Origin: Sorangium cellulosum
GTDB lineage: Bacteria > Myxococcota_A > Polyangia > Polyangiales > Polyangiaceae
Assembly: GCF_004135735.1 (NCBI RefSeq)
Contig: NZ_CP012670.1
Location: forward strand, 9,123,501 to 9,187,500
Direction: 5' to 3'
Length of the DNA stretch: 64,000 nucleotides
Below the pieces are notes generated by a model. It was not told the DNA's origin, ran no database searches, and saw only the letters and a program-made list of their open reading frames with translations. Below are positions 51,101 to 59,804 of the stretch, in pieces (positions within the stretch are counted from its first letter, which is position 1; every line of letters begins with the position of its first letter). The position numbers and the translations under genes were made by a program.

Positions 51101-54100
51101 TGGCGGCGAGCTGGTTCACGTTGTCGGTCAGGTCCTTCCACGTGCCGGCCGCGCCGGGGACGAGGGCCTGGCCGCCGAGCTTGCCCTCGACGCCGACCTC
51201 GCGCGCCACCGTGGTCACCTGATCGGCGAAGGTCGCGAGCGTCTCGATCACGCCGTTGATCGTGTCCGCCAGCGCCGCGATTTCGCCCTTCGCGTCGAAG
51301 GCCAGCTTGCGCTTGAGGTCGCCGTTCGCGACCGCCGTCACGACCTTGGCGATGCCGCGCACCTGGCTCGTCAGGTTGCCGGCCATGAAATTCACGTTGT
51401 CGGTCAGGTCCTTCCACGTCCCGGCCACGCCGGGGACGCTGGCCTGGCCGCCGAGCTTGCCCTCGGTGCCCACCTCGCGCGCCACCCGCGTCACCTCCGA
51501 CGCGAAGGCGTTGAGCTGGTCGACCATCGTGTTGTTGATGGTGTTCTTGAGCTCCAGGATCTCGCCGCGGACATCGACGGTGATCTTCTTCGACAGATCG
51601 CCGTTGGCCACGGCCGTGGTCACGGCGGCGATGTTGCGGACCTGCGCCGTCAGGTTCGACGCCATCGAGTTGACCGAGTCGGTCAGGTCCTTCCACGTCC
51701 CCGCCACGCCGGGGACGCTGGCCTGGCCGCCGAGCTTGCCCTCGGTGCCCACCTCGCGCGCCACCCGCGTCACCTCCGACGCGAACGACCGGAGCTGGTC
51801 CACCATCGTGTTGAAGGTGTCCTTCAGCTCCAGGATCTCGCCGCGGACGTCGACGGTGATCTTCTTCGACAGGTCGCCGTTGGCCACGGCCGTGGTCACG
51901 GCGGCGATGTTGCGGACCTGCGCCGTCAGGTTCGACGCCATCGAGTTGACCGAGTCGGTCAGGTCCTTCCACGTGCCCGCCACGCCGGGCACCTCCGCCT
52001 GGCCGCCGAGCTTGCCCTCGGTGCCCACCTCGCGCGCCACCCGCGTCACCTCCGACGCGAAGGAGCTCAGCTGATCCACCATCGTGTTGAAGGTGATCTT
52101 CAGCTCCAGGATCTCGCCCTTGACGTCGACGGTGATCTTCTGGGTCAGGTCGCCGCGGGCGACGGCCGTGGTCACGGCGGCGATGTTGCGCACCTGCGCC
52201 GTCAGGTTCGACGCCATCGAGTTGACCGAGTCGGTCAGGTCCTTCCACGTCCCGGCCACGCCGGGGACGCTGGCCTGGCCGCCGAGCTTGCCCTCGGTGC
52301 CCACCTCGCGCGCCACCCGCGTCACCTCCGACGCGAACGACCGGAGCTGGTCCACCATCGTGTTGAAGGTGTCCTTCAGCTCCAGGATCTCGCCGCGGAC
52401 ATCGACGGTGATCTTCTTCGACAGGTCGCCGTTGGCCACGGCCGTGGTCACGGCGGCGATGTTGCGCACCTGCGCCGTCAGGTTCGACGCCATCGAGTTG
52501 ACCGAGTCGGTCAGGTCCTTCCACGTCCCCGCCACGCCGGTCACCTCGGCCTGGCCGCCGAGCTTGCCCTCGGTGCCCACCTCGCGCGCCACGCGCGTGA
52601 CCTGGGCGGCGAAGGAGCGGAGCTGATCCACCATCGTGTTGAAGGTGTTCTTGAGCTCCAGGATCTCGCCGCGGACATCGACGGTGATCTTCTGGGTCAG
52701 ATCGCCGTTGGCGACGGCCGTGGTCACGGCGGCGATGTTGCGCACCTGCGCCGTCAGGTTCGACGCCATCGAGTTGACCGAGTCGGTCAGGTCCTTCCAC
52801 GTGCCCGCGACGCCCTTGACCTCGGCCTGGCCGCCGAGCTTGCCCTCGGTGCCGACGTCGCGCGCCACGCGCGTCACCTCGGCCGCGAAGGAGCTCAGCT
52901 GATCGACGGTCGTATTGATGACGTCCTTGATCTGGAGGATCTCGCCGCGGACATCGACGGTGATCTTCTGGGTCAGATCGCCGTTCGCGATGGCGGTCGC
53001 GACCTTCGACACGTCGCGGAGCTGGACCGTGAGGTTCGACGCCATCGAGTTGACCGAGTCGGTCAGGTCCTTCCACGTGCCCGCGACGCCCTTGACCTCG
53101 GCCTGGCCGCCGAGCTTGCCCTCGGTGCCCACCTCGCGCGCCACCCGCGTCACCTCCGACGCGAACGACCGGAGCTGGTCCACCATCGTGTTGAAGGTGT
53201 CCTTCAGCTCCAGGATCTCGCCGCGGACATCGACGGTGATCTTCTGGGTCAGGTCGCCGCGGGCGACGGCCGTGGTCACGGCGGCGATGTTGCGGACCTG
53301 CGCCGTCAGGTTCGACGCCATCGAGTTGACCGAGTCGGTCAGGTCCTTCCACGTGCCCGCCACGCCGGGCACCTCCGCCTGGCCGCCGAGCTTGCCCTCG
53401 GTGCCCACCTCGCGCGCCACCCGCGTCACCTCCGACGCGAACGACCGGAGCTGGTCCACCATCGTGTTGAAGGTGTCCTTCAGCTCCAGGATCTCGCCGC
53501 GGACATCGACGGTGATCTTCTGGGTGAGATCGCCGTTGGCGACGGCCGTGGTCACGGCGGCGATGTTGCGGACCTGCGCCGTCAGGTTCGACGCCATCGA
53601 GTTGACCGAGTCGGTCAGGTCCTTCCACGTGCCCGCCACGCCCCTGACCTCGGCCTGGCCGCCGAGCTTGCCCTCGGTGCCCACCTCGCGCGCCACCCGC
53701 GTCACCTCCGACGCGAACGACCGGAGCTGGTCCACCATCGTGTTGAAGGTGTTCTTCAGCTCCAGGATCTCGCCCTTGACGTCGACGGTGATCTTCTGGG
53801 TGAGATCGCCGTTGGCGACGGCCGTGGTCACGGCGGCGATGTTGCGCACCTGGGCGGTGAGGTTGCCGGCCATCGAGTTGACCGAGTCGGTCAGGTCCTT
53901 CCACGTGCCCGCCACGCCGGGGACGCTGGCCTGGCCGCCGAGCTTGCCCTCGGTGCCCACCTCGCGCGCCACGCGCGTCACCTCCGACGCGAAGGAGCCG
54001 AGCTGATCGACCATGGTGTTCACGGTCGTGGCCGTCTGGAGGAACTCCCCGTCGAGCGGCCGCCCGTCCACCTTGAGCGCCATCGTCTGGGAGAGATCGC

Positions 54101-54692
54101 CCTTCGCGACCGCGCCGATCACGCGCGCCATCTCCCTCGTGGGCTGCACGAGATCGCCGATCAGCGCGTTGACCGAGGCGACCTCGCCGGCCCAGGCCCC
54201 GCTCACCTCGCCCATGGTGGCGCGCTGGCCGATCTTGCCCTCCTTGCCGACCGCGCGGCTCAGCCGCTCGAGCTCCAGCGCGAACTTCTCGTTCAGCTCG
54301 ACGACATCGTTAAATGTGTCAGCCACCTTACCATCCAACCCCTCGAGGTCGATGGGGAGGCGTACCGAGAAGTCGCCCTTCTTGAGCGCCACGAGGGCCG
54401 CGAGCATCTGGCCCAGATCGAGGCCGGGCCGCGCCGGCCGCCGCATGACGTCGTCCTGCGCGGCGCGCCGCCGCGGGCGCGGCAGGTCTTCGGCAGGAAC
54501 GGGCTGCGACCGCGGCTGGAGCGAGATGGCTTGCAACGTCCGAGCCGCGCTGTCGGCGCGCCCGGCCTTCGTGCCCTTGCCGGCGCTGAGGTTCTTGCCG
54601 TTCGTGCCGCTCGCGCCCTTGGCGGCGCCGCCCTTCGGGGACGCCGTCCGGCTCCGAGGCGACGCAACCTTGCCGCTCGTCCGCTGCTCCAT
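48180..54692 (-). CDS. Hybrid sensor histidine kinase with poly-HAMP array, GAF and three receiver domains
   Basis: The protein has 2170 residues; ATG is preceded by GAGAGGA. After a Lys/Ala-rich N-terminus, residues about 110-1230 are around a dozen HAMP-like units of about 92 residues, most carrying AGTWKDLTDSVNSMA. A GAF domain (about 1267-1414) and a coiled coil follow. The HisKA domain has SHELRTPLNS with His1497, and the ATPase domain (about 1608-1724) is intact. Receiver 1 (about 1778-1894) and receiver 3 (about 2049-2167) have their Asp; receiver 2 (about 1901-2014) has Arg1954 at that position. No membrane segment is visible, so it is cytosolic, like fungal Nik1-type osmosensor kinases. 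Output should pass to a separate partner, since no DNA-binding domain is present. Confidence 0.93.
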   Translation of the reverse strand: MEQRTSGKVASPRSRTASPKGGAAKGASGTNGKNLSAGKGTKAGRADSAARTLQAISLQPRSQPVPAEDLPRPRRRAAQDDVMRRPARPGLDLGQMLAALVALKKGDFSVRLPIDLEGLDGKVADTFNDVVELNEKFALELERLSRAVGKEGKIGQRATMGEVSGAWAGEVASVNALIGDLVQPTREMARVIGAVAKGDLSQTMALKVDGRPLDGEFLQTATTVNTMVDQLGSFASEVTRVAREVGTEGKLGGQASVPGVAGTWKDLTDSVNSMAGNLTAQVRNIAAVTTAVANGDLTQKITVDVKGEILELKNTFNTMVDQLRSFASEVTRVAREVGTEGKLGGQAEVRGVAGTWKDLTDSVNSMASNLTAQVRNIAAVTTAVANGDLTQKITVDVRGEILELKDTFNTMVDQLRSFASEVTRVAREVGTEGKLGGQAEVPGVAGTWKDLTDSVNSMASNLTAQVRNIAAVTTAVARGDLTQKITVDVRGEILELKDTFNTMVDQLRSFASEVTRVAREVGTEGKLGGQAEVKGVAGTWKDLTDSVNSMASNLTVQLRDVSKVATAIANGDLTQKITVDVRGEILQIKDVINTTVDQLSSFAAEVTRVARDVGTEGKLGGQAEVKGVAGTWKDLTDSVNSMASNLTAQVRNIAAVTTAVANGDLTQKITVDVRGEILELKNTFNTMVDQLRSFAAQVTRVAREVGTEGKLGGQAEVTGVAGTWKDLTDSVNSMASNLTAQVRNIAAVTTAVANGDLSKKITVDVRGEILELKDTFNTMVDQLRSFASEVTRVAREVGTEGKLGGQASVPGVAGTWKDLTDSVNSMASNLTAQVRNIAAVTTAVARGDLTQKITVDVKGEILELKITFNTMVDQLSSFASEVTRVAREVGTEGKLGGQAEVPGVAGTWKDLTDSVNSMASNLTAQVRNIAAVTTAVANGDLSKKITVDVRGEILELKDTFNTMVDQLRSFASEVTRVAREVGTEGKLGGQASVPGVAGTWKDLTDSVNSMASNLTAQVRNIAAVTTAVANGDLSKKITVDVRGEILELKNTINNTMVDQLNAFASEVTRVAREVGTEGKLGGQASVPGVAGTWKDLTDNVNFMAGNLTSQVRGIAKVVTAVANGDLKRKLAFDAKGEIAALADTINGVIETLATFADQVTTVAREVGVEGKLGGQALVPGAAGTWKDLTDNVNQLAANLTTQVRAIAEVATAVTKGDLTRTIRVEAQGEVASLKDTINEMIQNLKDQTLKNSEQDWLKTNLAKFSRLLQGQKDLLTVGRLILSELAPVVGAQQGVFFTMTASKEEPVLKLLASYAYKERKNIDNQFKLGEGLVGQCALEKEKILLVNAPPDYIRITSGLGEAPPVNIIVIPVLFEGQVKAVIELASFERFSPTHQAFLDQLTESIGIVLNTIEANMRTEDLLKQSQSLARELQSQQEELQQTNAELGEKARLLAQQNVEVERKNREVEQARQALEEKARQLAITSKYKSEFLANMSHELRTPLNSLLILSDQLSKNADGNLTGRQVEFARTIHSSGNDLLALINDILDLSKIESGTVVVDVGELSFGDLQDYVERTFRHVAESKKLDFELSFASSLPQVIYTDAKRVQQVLKNLLSNAFKFTERGSVALHVDLATSGWSPENEDLSRAGAAIAMSVRDTGIGIQPDKQRIIFEAFQQADGSTSRKYGGTGLGLAISREIAWMLGGEIKLSSEPGSGSTFTLYLPVAYTPTRPLRKEPAVEVLSTPAELVPGDVAPRSVIEPSPHLVSQSIDDSANLQTGDRVVLVVENDAALARFVIDVAHEHEFKALVAYRGGAALSIAHERNVSAIALDVDLPDMDGWRVLDRLKHDLETRHLPVQVITTEEERERALRMGAKGVLCKPLKTRDALDGVFRRLSQFLVSCQRAVVLAEPSEAERRELIALLGGDDVTVRTVTTGEEALGTLLTERADVFVMRLDLPDMRCFKVIEQLAQGSEPTDLPILVYAPGDISAADEAQLSRFGQRMVLKLVRSKERLVDDVCLFLHRPVAALSERQRQILEDLHQSNKVLVGKKVLVVDDDIRNIFAMTTLLDAQQMRTVYAETGRAAIEVLERTRDIDIVLMDIMMPEMDGYDTIRAIRAAPGCCALPIIAVTAKAMKGDREKCFEAGANDYIPKPVDPEHLLATLRSWLHR
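51127..54000 (-). repeat. 276-bp tandem repeat array coding HAMP units
   Basis: A highly conserved 276-bp unit recurs about eleven times inside the kinase gene; the block ggtcaggtccttccacgt recurs every 276 bases from about 51680 to 53890. The interval 51401-51680 is 279 because one unit carries an extra Asn codon. The central units are nearly identical in DNA, while the outermost ones have diverged. Confidence 0.9.
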
Positions 54693-54790
54693 CTTGTTCC
54701 TCTCCGGGGCCCATCACGCTAACCCGCTTGGCGGGGCGTGAACCATAGAAAGATGCTCTCGTAGCTGCCGTATCCGAGGGTCAACGCAGG

Positions 54791-54807
54791 GTCGGGACGA
54801 TCCCGAC
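54791..54807. promoter_or_regulatory. Perfect palindrome upstream of the kinase gene
   Basis: GTCGGGA-CGA-TCCCGAC lies in the 219-bp gap between the HxlR-type gene end and the kinase start, both on the minus strand. It could be an operator for the kinase or a terminator hairpin for the HxlR-type gene. Confidence 0.4.
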
Positions 54808-54911
54808 ATCGATTCACGGAGTTTCTCCATATGCGATGAGACCACGGGGCCCACACGGAGCGCGCGGCGCGTCCGTGCGCGGGCGCGCCCCTCGTACTGC
54901 TGTGCTCGTCA

Positions 54912-55352
54912 TCACGCCCCCTCTCCCCGGCCCTTCGTGGCCCCGCGCGGGCGTGCGCGCCCGCGCTTCACCTGCGCGCGCGCACGACCGCGCGCGCGGT
55001 CGTCGCTCGATGCGCCCGTGAGCGCGCGCGGCGCCCCGTCCGCGAGCATCTCGCCCCACCTCGTGATCGCCTTGGCGACCTCCCGGAACCCCCGCCCGAC
55101 GTCGGTCAGCTCGTACTCGACCCGGACCGGCGGCCCGGGCAGGACGCGCCGCACGACCAGGCCGAGCGCCTCGAGATCCTTGAGCCGGCTGGAGAGCATC
55201 CGGTCGCTGATCGCGTCGAGCCGCTCGCGGAGCTCACCGAAGCGCAGCGCGCCCTCCTCGAGCGTCGCGATGATGAGCCCATTCCACGGCCTCGCGAGCA
55301 CATCCATCGCCGCCTGGAACTTGTCGCAGAGGTGCTGACATGAGCGCTTCAT
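54912..55352 (-). CDS. HxlR-family transcriptional regulator
   Basis: This 146-residue protein has a winged helix with the family pattern LARPWNGLIIATLEEG, RFGELRERL, ISDRMLSSRLKDLEALGLV and VEYELTDVG. HxlR proteins often sense electrophiles or redox stress through cysteines near the N-terminus; here Cys5 and Cys9 are present. An Arg/Lys-rich tail of about 35 residues is added at the C-terminus. A TTG start 13 codons upstream is possible but has no ribosome site. It is divergent from an ene-reductase, the usual arrangement for a self- and neighbour-regulating HxlR protein. Confidence 0.88.
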   Translation of the reverse strand: MKRSCQHLCDKFQAAMDVLARPWNGLIIATLEEGALRFGELRERLDAISDRMLSSRLKDLEALGLVVRRVLPGPPVRVEYELTDVGRGFREVAKAITRWGEMLADGAPRALTGASSDDRARGRARAQVKRGRARPRGATKGRGEGA

Positions 55353-55389
55353 TCCTCGTCCCTGAACATCAGCGTGACACTTCGCTACC

Positions 55390-55469
55390 AAAAAGGAAGT
55401 AACTTGACATTCTCCCGCAGCGACACATCCTGCCCCTTCGAACGGATGCTACTTCCGTTTCGGAAGTTA
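55390..55469. promoter_or_regulatory. Divergent promoter with HxlR-type operator
   Basis: The perfect 17-bp palindrome ACTTCCGTTTCGGAAGT lies at 55451-55467. A related half site GGAAGTAACTT lies at 55395-55405, overlapping a TTGACA at 55404-55409. This AT-rich 80-bp island between the regulator and the ene-reductase is the natural operator for the HxlR protein. Confidence 0.55.
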
Positions 55470-55495
55470 CAGCTTATTCGGAAGGGGAATGGAAC

Positions 55496-56614
55496 GTGAC
55501 GACCTCATCTGACCTGTTGTTCAGCTCATTTTCATTCGGCCCCCTCTCGCTGCCGAACCGCGTCGTGATGGCGCCGCTGACGCGCTGCCGCGCGGGCGAG
55601 GGCAACGTGCCGACCGAGCTCATCGCACGTTACTACGAGCAGCGCGCCTCGGCGGGCCTCATCGTCAGCGAGGCCTCGCAGGTCAGCCAGCAGGGCACGG
55701 GGTACGTCGGGACGCCGGGCATCTACACGGACGCACAGGTCGAGGGGTGGCGCCTCGTGACGGACGCCGTCCACAGGGCGGGAGGGCGCATCTTCCTGCA
55801 GCTATGGCACGTGGGGAGGTCGTCGCACGTGTCCTTCCAGCCGGACCGGCAGGCGCCCGTGTCGTCCTCGGCGGTCCGCATCCGCGCGGGCCACGCGCAC
55901 ACGCCCGAGGGCCCGCAGCCGTACAGCACCCCGCGCGCCCTCGAGATCCACGAGATCCCCGGCGTCGTCGGGCAGTTCGAGGCCGGCGCGCGCCGGGCCA
56001 AGGCCGCCGGCTTCGACGGCGTCGAGCTCCACTCGGCGAACGGCTACCTCATCGATCAGTTCCTCCGGGACGGCGTGAACCAGCGCACGGACCGGTACGG
56101 CGGCTCGGTGCAGAACCGCGCGCGGCTCCTGCTCGAGATCGTCGAGGCCGTGACCGGCGTCTTCGGCGCGGACCGGGTGGGCGCGCGGCTCTCGCCGCGG
56201 AGCGAGTACAACGACATGAGCGACAGCGACCCGGCGGAGCTCTTCTCGCACGTCGCCACCGAGCTCTCCGAGCGCAGGCTCGCCTACCTCCACGTGGTGG
56301 AGCCGCTGGAGGGGCGGGCGCTGGACGCGCCGGAGCGGGTGACGCCGCTCCTCCGCGCGCGGTTCCGCGGCGCCTTCATCGTGAACGGCGGCTACACGCG
56401 CGAGGCCGCGGAGGAGGCGCTGCGCACGGGCGCGGCGGACCTCGTCTCCTTCGGCGCGCCGTTCATCGCCAACCCCGACCTGCCCGAGCGCCTCGCGCGC
56501 AGGGCGCCGCTCAACGCGCCGGACGTCTCGACCTTCTACGCCGGCGGCCCGCGCGGCTACATCGACTACCCGCGCCTCGACGAGGCGCAGCCCGCGGCCG
56601 CCGGCGCCGGCTGA
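55496..56614 (+). CDS. Old yellow enzyme family ene-reductase
   Basis: This 372-residue protein has an FMN-dependent TIM barrel: NRVVMAPLTRCRA at the N-terminus, LQLWHVGR, the paired substrate residues in GVELHSANGYLIDQFL, DRYGGS, and a late VSFGAPFIANPDLPERL. It reduces activated C=C bonds with NAD(P)H and is often induced by electrophiles. GTG is the start, with GGAAGGGGAA upstream. It is divergent from the HxlR-type regulator, so it is probably controlled by it and unconnected to the PKS cluster. Confidence 0.93.
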   Translation: MTTSSDLLFSSFSFGPLSLPNRVVMAPLTRCRAGEGNVPTELIARYYEQRASAGLIVSEASQVSQQGTGYVGTPGIYTDAQVEGWRLVTDAVHRAGGRIFLQLWHVGRSSHVSFQPDRQAPVSSSAVRIRAGHAHTPEGPQPYSTPRALEIHEIPGVVGQFEAGARRAKAAGFDGVELHSANGYLIDQFLRDGVNQRTDRYGGSVQNRARLLLEIVEAVTGVFGADRVGARLSPRSEYNDMSDSDPAELFSHVATELSERRLAYLHVVEPLEGRALDAPERVTPLLRARFRGAFIVNGGYTREAAEEALRTGAADLVSFGAPFIANPDLPERLARRAPLNAPDVSTFYAGGPRGYIDYPRLDEAQPAAAGAG

Positions 56615-56663
56615 GCGCGGGCGCGCGCGGCCGCGACGAGGCGCAGCCCGCGGCCGCCGGCGC
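56578..56663. repeat. 30-bp direct repeat at the 3' end of the ene-reductase gene
   Basis: Two exact 30-bp copies lie at 56578-56607 (last codons of the gene) and 56634-56663 (just past the stop), period 56. The remaining gap to 56825 is GC-rich with no other gene seen. Confidence 0.85.
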
Positions 56664-56825
56664 TGCGCGAGCGCGCACGCGCGCGCCAGGCCGTCCGCGG
56701 CGCCAGGGCCGGGCGCCGCCGCGGCGCCGCCCGTGGTAGGCTCCCCGGTCGATGTCGACGCTCGCTTCCCGGGGAGATGAGATCGAATCGACGCGCCGCC
56801 CGGCGCGCGCGCCCGCGGGGGCGGC

Positions 56826-59804
56826 GTGAGCGCGGCGCCGGGCGAGGTGCAGCGCATCGGGGCCGGCGAGCTCCGGGCGTTCATCCCGGACGCGGCGGAG
56901 CTCAGGAAGGGCGCGCTGCTCTACGACGGCGGGCAGCTCCTGAACCTCGCGCGCCACGAGAACAAGCTGTTCTGCGAGGCCAGGGGCTCCGGCGCCGCGC
57001 CCTACAAGGTCACGCTCATCTACAGCGACGCGCCGGCGCCCGGCTTCAAGGGGCGCTGCACCTGCCCCGCGCGGACGTTCAGCACCGCGTTCTGCAAGCA
57101 CGCGGCGGCGCTGCTCGTCGCCTGGGCGCGCGCGCCCGAGTCGTTCGTCGTGAGCGACGCGGCGCCCGCCGGCGCGCCCGGCGCGACGCCGGCGCGGCGG
57201 AGCGTGAAGAAGGGCGGCGCCAGCGCCGAGGCCCTGATGAAGGCGGGCGTCGAGCAGGTCGGCACGCTCGTGCGCGAGCTCGCCGTGGCCGGCGTCGCGG
57301 CGATCGGCAAGGACCGCATCGAGCAGCTCGCGCAGCTCGCCGCGGCGCTCCGGGAGAACCGGCTCCGGCGGCTCTCGGCCCGGACGCTCGACCTCGCGGC
57401 GCTCCTGGGCCCACACGCCGCGGGCGCCCCGCGCGCCGCGGGCGCCCCGCGCGCCGCGGGCGCGCCGCGCGCCGCGGACGCCCGGGGGGGCGCGCTCCCG
57501 GCCGTCGCCTACGCGAACCTCCTCACCGACCTCCTGCTCACGGCCCGCAAGCTCGAGAAGCACCTCGCCGGCGAGCCGCTCGACGGCCGCCACGTCGAGG
57601 AGCTCGTCGGCAAGACGTGGAAGGCGTCGGACAGGGAGCCGGTGGAGGGGCTCACGCTCGTCGAGTACGCCTTCTCGACGCGGGCGACGAGCGACGGCTT
57701 CGTCATCCGGGAGAGCCGCTTCCTCGACCTCGAGTCCGGCCGGCACCTCAGCGAGAAGCAGATCCTGCCGGCGTTCCTGGCGAAGCGGACCGAGCCGAAG
57801 CGGAGCTTCGCCGGCGAGGTGCTCGCCGGGGCGCGCGGGTCGACCTACCCGGGCTACCCGCCGCTCCGGGTCGACTTCACCGATCTCGGCGACAAGCGCC
57901 CCCTCGATGCGGGCGCCCTCGAGGCGATCCTCGCGAGGGCGCTGCCCGACGCCTCCGCCGCGCTCGCGGCGCTGCAGGAGCACAGGAAGGACGTCTTCGC
58001 GCCCGATCTCGCGCCCGTCGCGGTGCGCGTCGACACGCTCTTCGCGCGCGGCGCGCGGCTCGCGGCGGTGGACGACAAGGGGCAGGCCGTCCACCTGCCG
58101 GACGACGCGGCGCTCGAGGAGCGGCTCGCCGGCGCGCTGCGCGACGCGCGGCTCCGGGCGCTGCTCGGCGACGTCGGGATCGACGCCGCGCTGCCCACGC
58201 TGTGGCCGCTCGCCGCGGTGGTCGAGGGCCCGCTCGGCCTCGAGCTGCGCGCGATCTCCGATCAGGGCGCCGACCAGGGCGCGGCGGCGCGGCGCGGCCC
58301 GCTCCAGGGCACCGCGTGGAACGCCGCGGCCCGCGAGGCGGGCGCCTCGCCCGCGGCCATCGCGCTCGGCGAGGTGCGCGAGGAGCTCGCCGAGGCGCTC
58401 GTCACGGGCCTCACCGGGCTCAGCGCGCGCGGGATCGACCCGCTCGCCGAGCGGCTCCGCGATCTCCGCCTCGAGAAGCAGGCCGCGCTGCTCCAGGGCC
58501 TCCTGCAGCGGCCCGACCCGGCGGATCGGCTGGACGACTTCATCAAGCTCTACCAGGTGCTCGAGGTGGCGCTCGTCCGCCTGGCCGGCGCGACGTCCGT
58601 CGACCGCGCCGGGGCCGAGCGCGCGCCGGCGTACGAGAGCGTCCTCGTCGCGCGCCCCGCCGAGGCGCTCACGCCCGAGGAGGTGACGGCGCGCCGCGCG
58701 ACGGGCGCGATGAGCCGCTACGTCGCGGCGGTCCACCACGCCCGCTACTACGCGTCGCTGCCCGCGGGCGAGCTCGCCGAGCGGCTGTTCCCGATCTGGG
58801 CGGACGGGACCGCGGCGCCGACGCTCGCGCGGCGGTTCGCGCCGCTCGGCGCCGAGGCGATCCGCGCCGCGGAGCGGGCGCTCACGGTCAAGGCGGGCCG
58901 CATGGCGCGGCTGACGGCGGTGCGGGTGCTGCAGGCGGTCGCCCAGCACGGCGGGCCGCCCCGCGCCGAGGCCGCGGCGATGCTGGGGCGGGTCGCGGAG
59001 CACGCGAAGGACGCGGGCCTCCGGGCGCTCGCCCGCGACGCGCTGGACGCGCTGGAGGCCGCCGGCCCGGGCGCCGCCGCGGTGCGCGAGCGCCGCGCCG
59101 CCCGGATGGCGCGGGTGCAGGAGCTCGCCCGGGCGCTCGGCGCGGCGCCGACCCAGGAGGAGCGGGGCGAGGCGCTCAAGGCGCTCGCGGAGCTCGGCGA
59201 TCTCGCCGCGCTGCCGGCGCTCCGCCGGGCCTTCCACGCGGACGCGGCCCGCGGGGTGCGCGAGGAGGCCGCGTACGCGCTCGCGCAGCTCGGGGACGTC
59301 GAGATGGTCGAGACGTTCGTGCGGATGCTCGCGGGCCGGGGCGAGGACGAGCGGGAGGCGAAGATCGCCGCGTACGCGCTCGGGTACCTGGGCGACGTCC
59401 GCGGCCTGAACGAGCTCCTGTCGGCGTGGGCCGCGGGGTACAAGCCCGGCGTCGTGGCGGACGCGCTCCGCGCGTTCGGCGCGGCGGCGCTCGCGCCGCT
59501 CGTCGACCTCCTCGAGGCGCGGCCGGAGCTCGCGAAGCGGGCGACGGCGCTCGACGCGCTGAAGCGGATGGAGGACACCGCGGTGTCGGCCTTCCTGCTC
59601 GAACGGATCGCGACGCGACGGGGCGAGCCCGACTTCGCGGCGAGGGCGCCGCTCTACCTGAAGCTCGCGGACGCGCACCCGCACGGCAAGCGCGAGGTGG
59701 CGGCCGCGATCGCGGCGGCGCTCGACGGCGCGGGGGGCAAGGACGCGCAGGCGGCCCGGAAGGCGGCGGAGCGGGCGCTCGGCCTCGTGAAGCGCGGCGG
59801 CTAG
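56826..59804 (+). CDS. SWIM zinc-finger protein with HEAT-like repeats
   Basis: The protein has 992 residues from GTG; the upstream GC-rich stretch offers no better in-frame start. The SWIM motif is CTC (Cys78, Cys80), Cys90 and His92 in FCKHAA, which should bind zinc and DNA or protein. After a low-complexity Ala/Gly/Pro linker (about residues 198-222) comes a long helical region; residues about 690-980 contain HEAT-like repeats such as LPALRRAFHADAARGVREEA. Proteins of this build occur in many myxobacteria with no assigned function. Confidence 0.85.
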   Translation: MSAAPGEVQRIGAGELRAFIPDAAELRKGALLYDGGQLLNLARHENKLFCEARGSGAAPYKVTLIYSDAPAPGFKGRCTCPARTFSTAFCKHAAALLVAWARAPESFVVSDAAPAGAPGATPARRSVKKGGASAEALMKAGVEQVGTLVRELAVAGVAAIGKDRIEQLAQLAAALRENRLRRLSARTLDLAALLGPHAAGAPRAAGAPRAAGAPRAADARGGALPAVAYANLLTDLLLTARKLEKHLAGEPLDGRHVEELVGKTWKASDREPVEGLTLVEYAFSTRATSDGFVIRESRFLDLESGRHLSEKQILPAFLAKRTEPKRSFAGEVLAGARGSTYPGYPPLRVDFTDLGDKRPLDAGALEAILARALPDASAALAALQEHRKDVFAPDLAPVAVRVDTLFARGARLAAVDDKGQAVHLPDDAALEERLAGALRDARLRALLGDVGIDAALPTLWPLAAVVEGPLGLELRAISDQGADQGAAARRGPLQGTAWNAAAREAGASPAAIALGEVREELAEALVTGLTGLSARGIDPLAERLRDLRLEKQAALLQGLLQRPDPADRLDDFIKLYQVLEVALVRLAGATSVDRAGAERAPAYESVLVARPAEALTPEEVTARRATGAMSRYVAAVHHARYYASLPAGELAERLFPIWADGTAAPTLARRFAPLGAEAIRAAERALTVKAGRMARLTAVRVLQAVAQHGGPPRAEAAAMLGRVAEHAKDAGLRALARDALDALEAAGPGAAAVRERRAARMARVQELARALGAAPTQEERGEALKALAELGDLAALPALRRAFHADAARGVREEAAYALAQLGDVEMVETFVRMLAGRGEDEREAKIAAYALGYLGDVRGLNELLSAWAAGYKPGVVADALRAFGAAALAPLVDLLEARPELAKRATALDALKRMEDTAVSAFLLERIATRRGEPDFAARAPLYLKLADAHPHGKREVAAAIAAALDGAGGKDAQAARKAAERALGLVKRGG

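Noticed and set aside
49131..54722. A long plus-strand open frame opposite the histidine kinase.
   Set aside because: It repeats with the same 276-bp period because it is the antisense of the HAMP array; no protein family features are seen.
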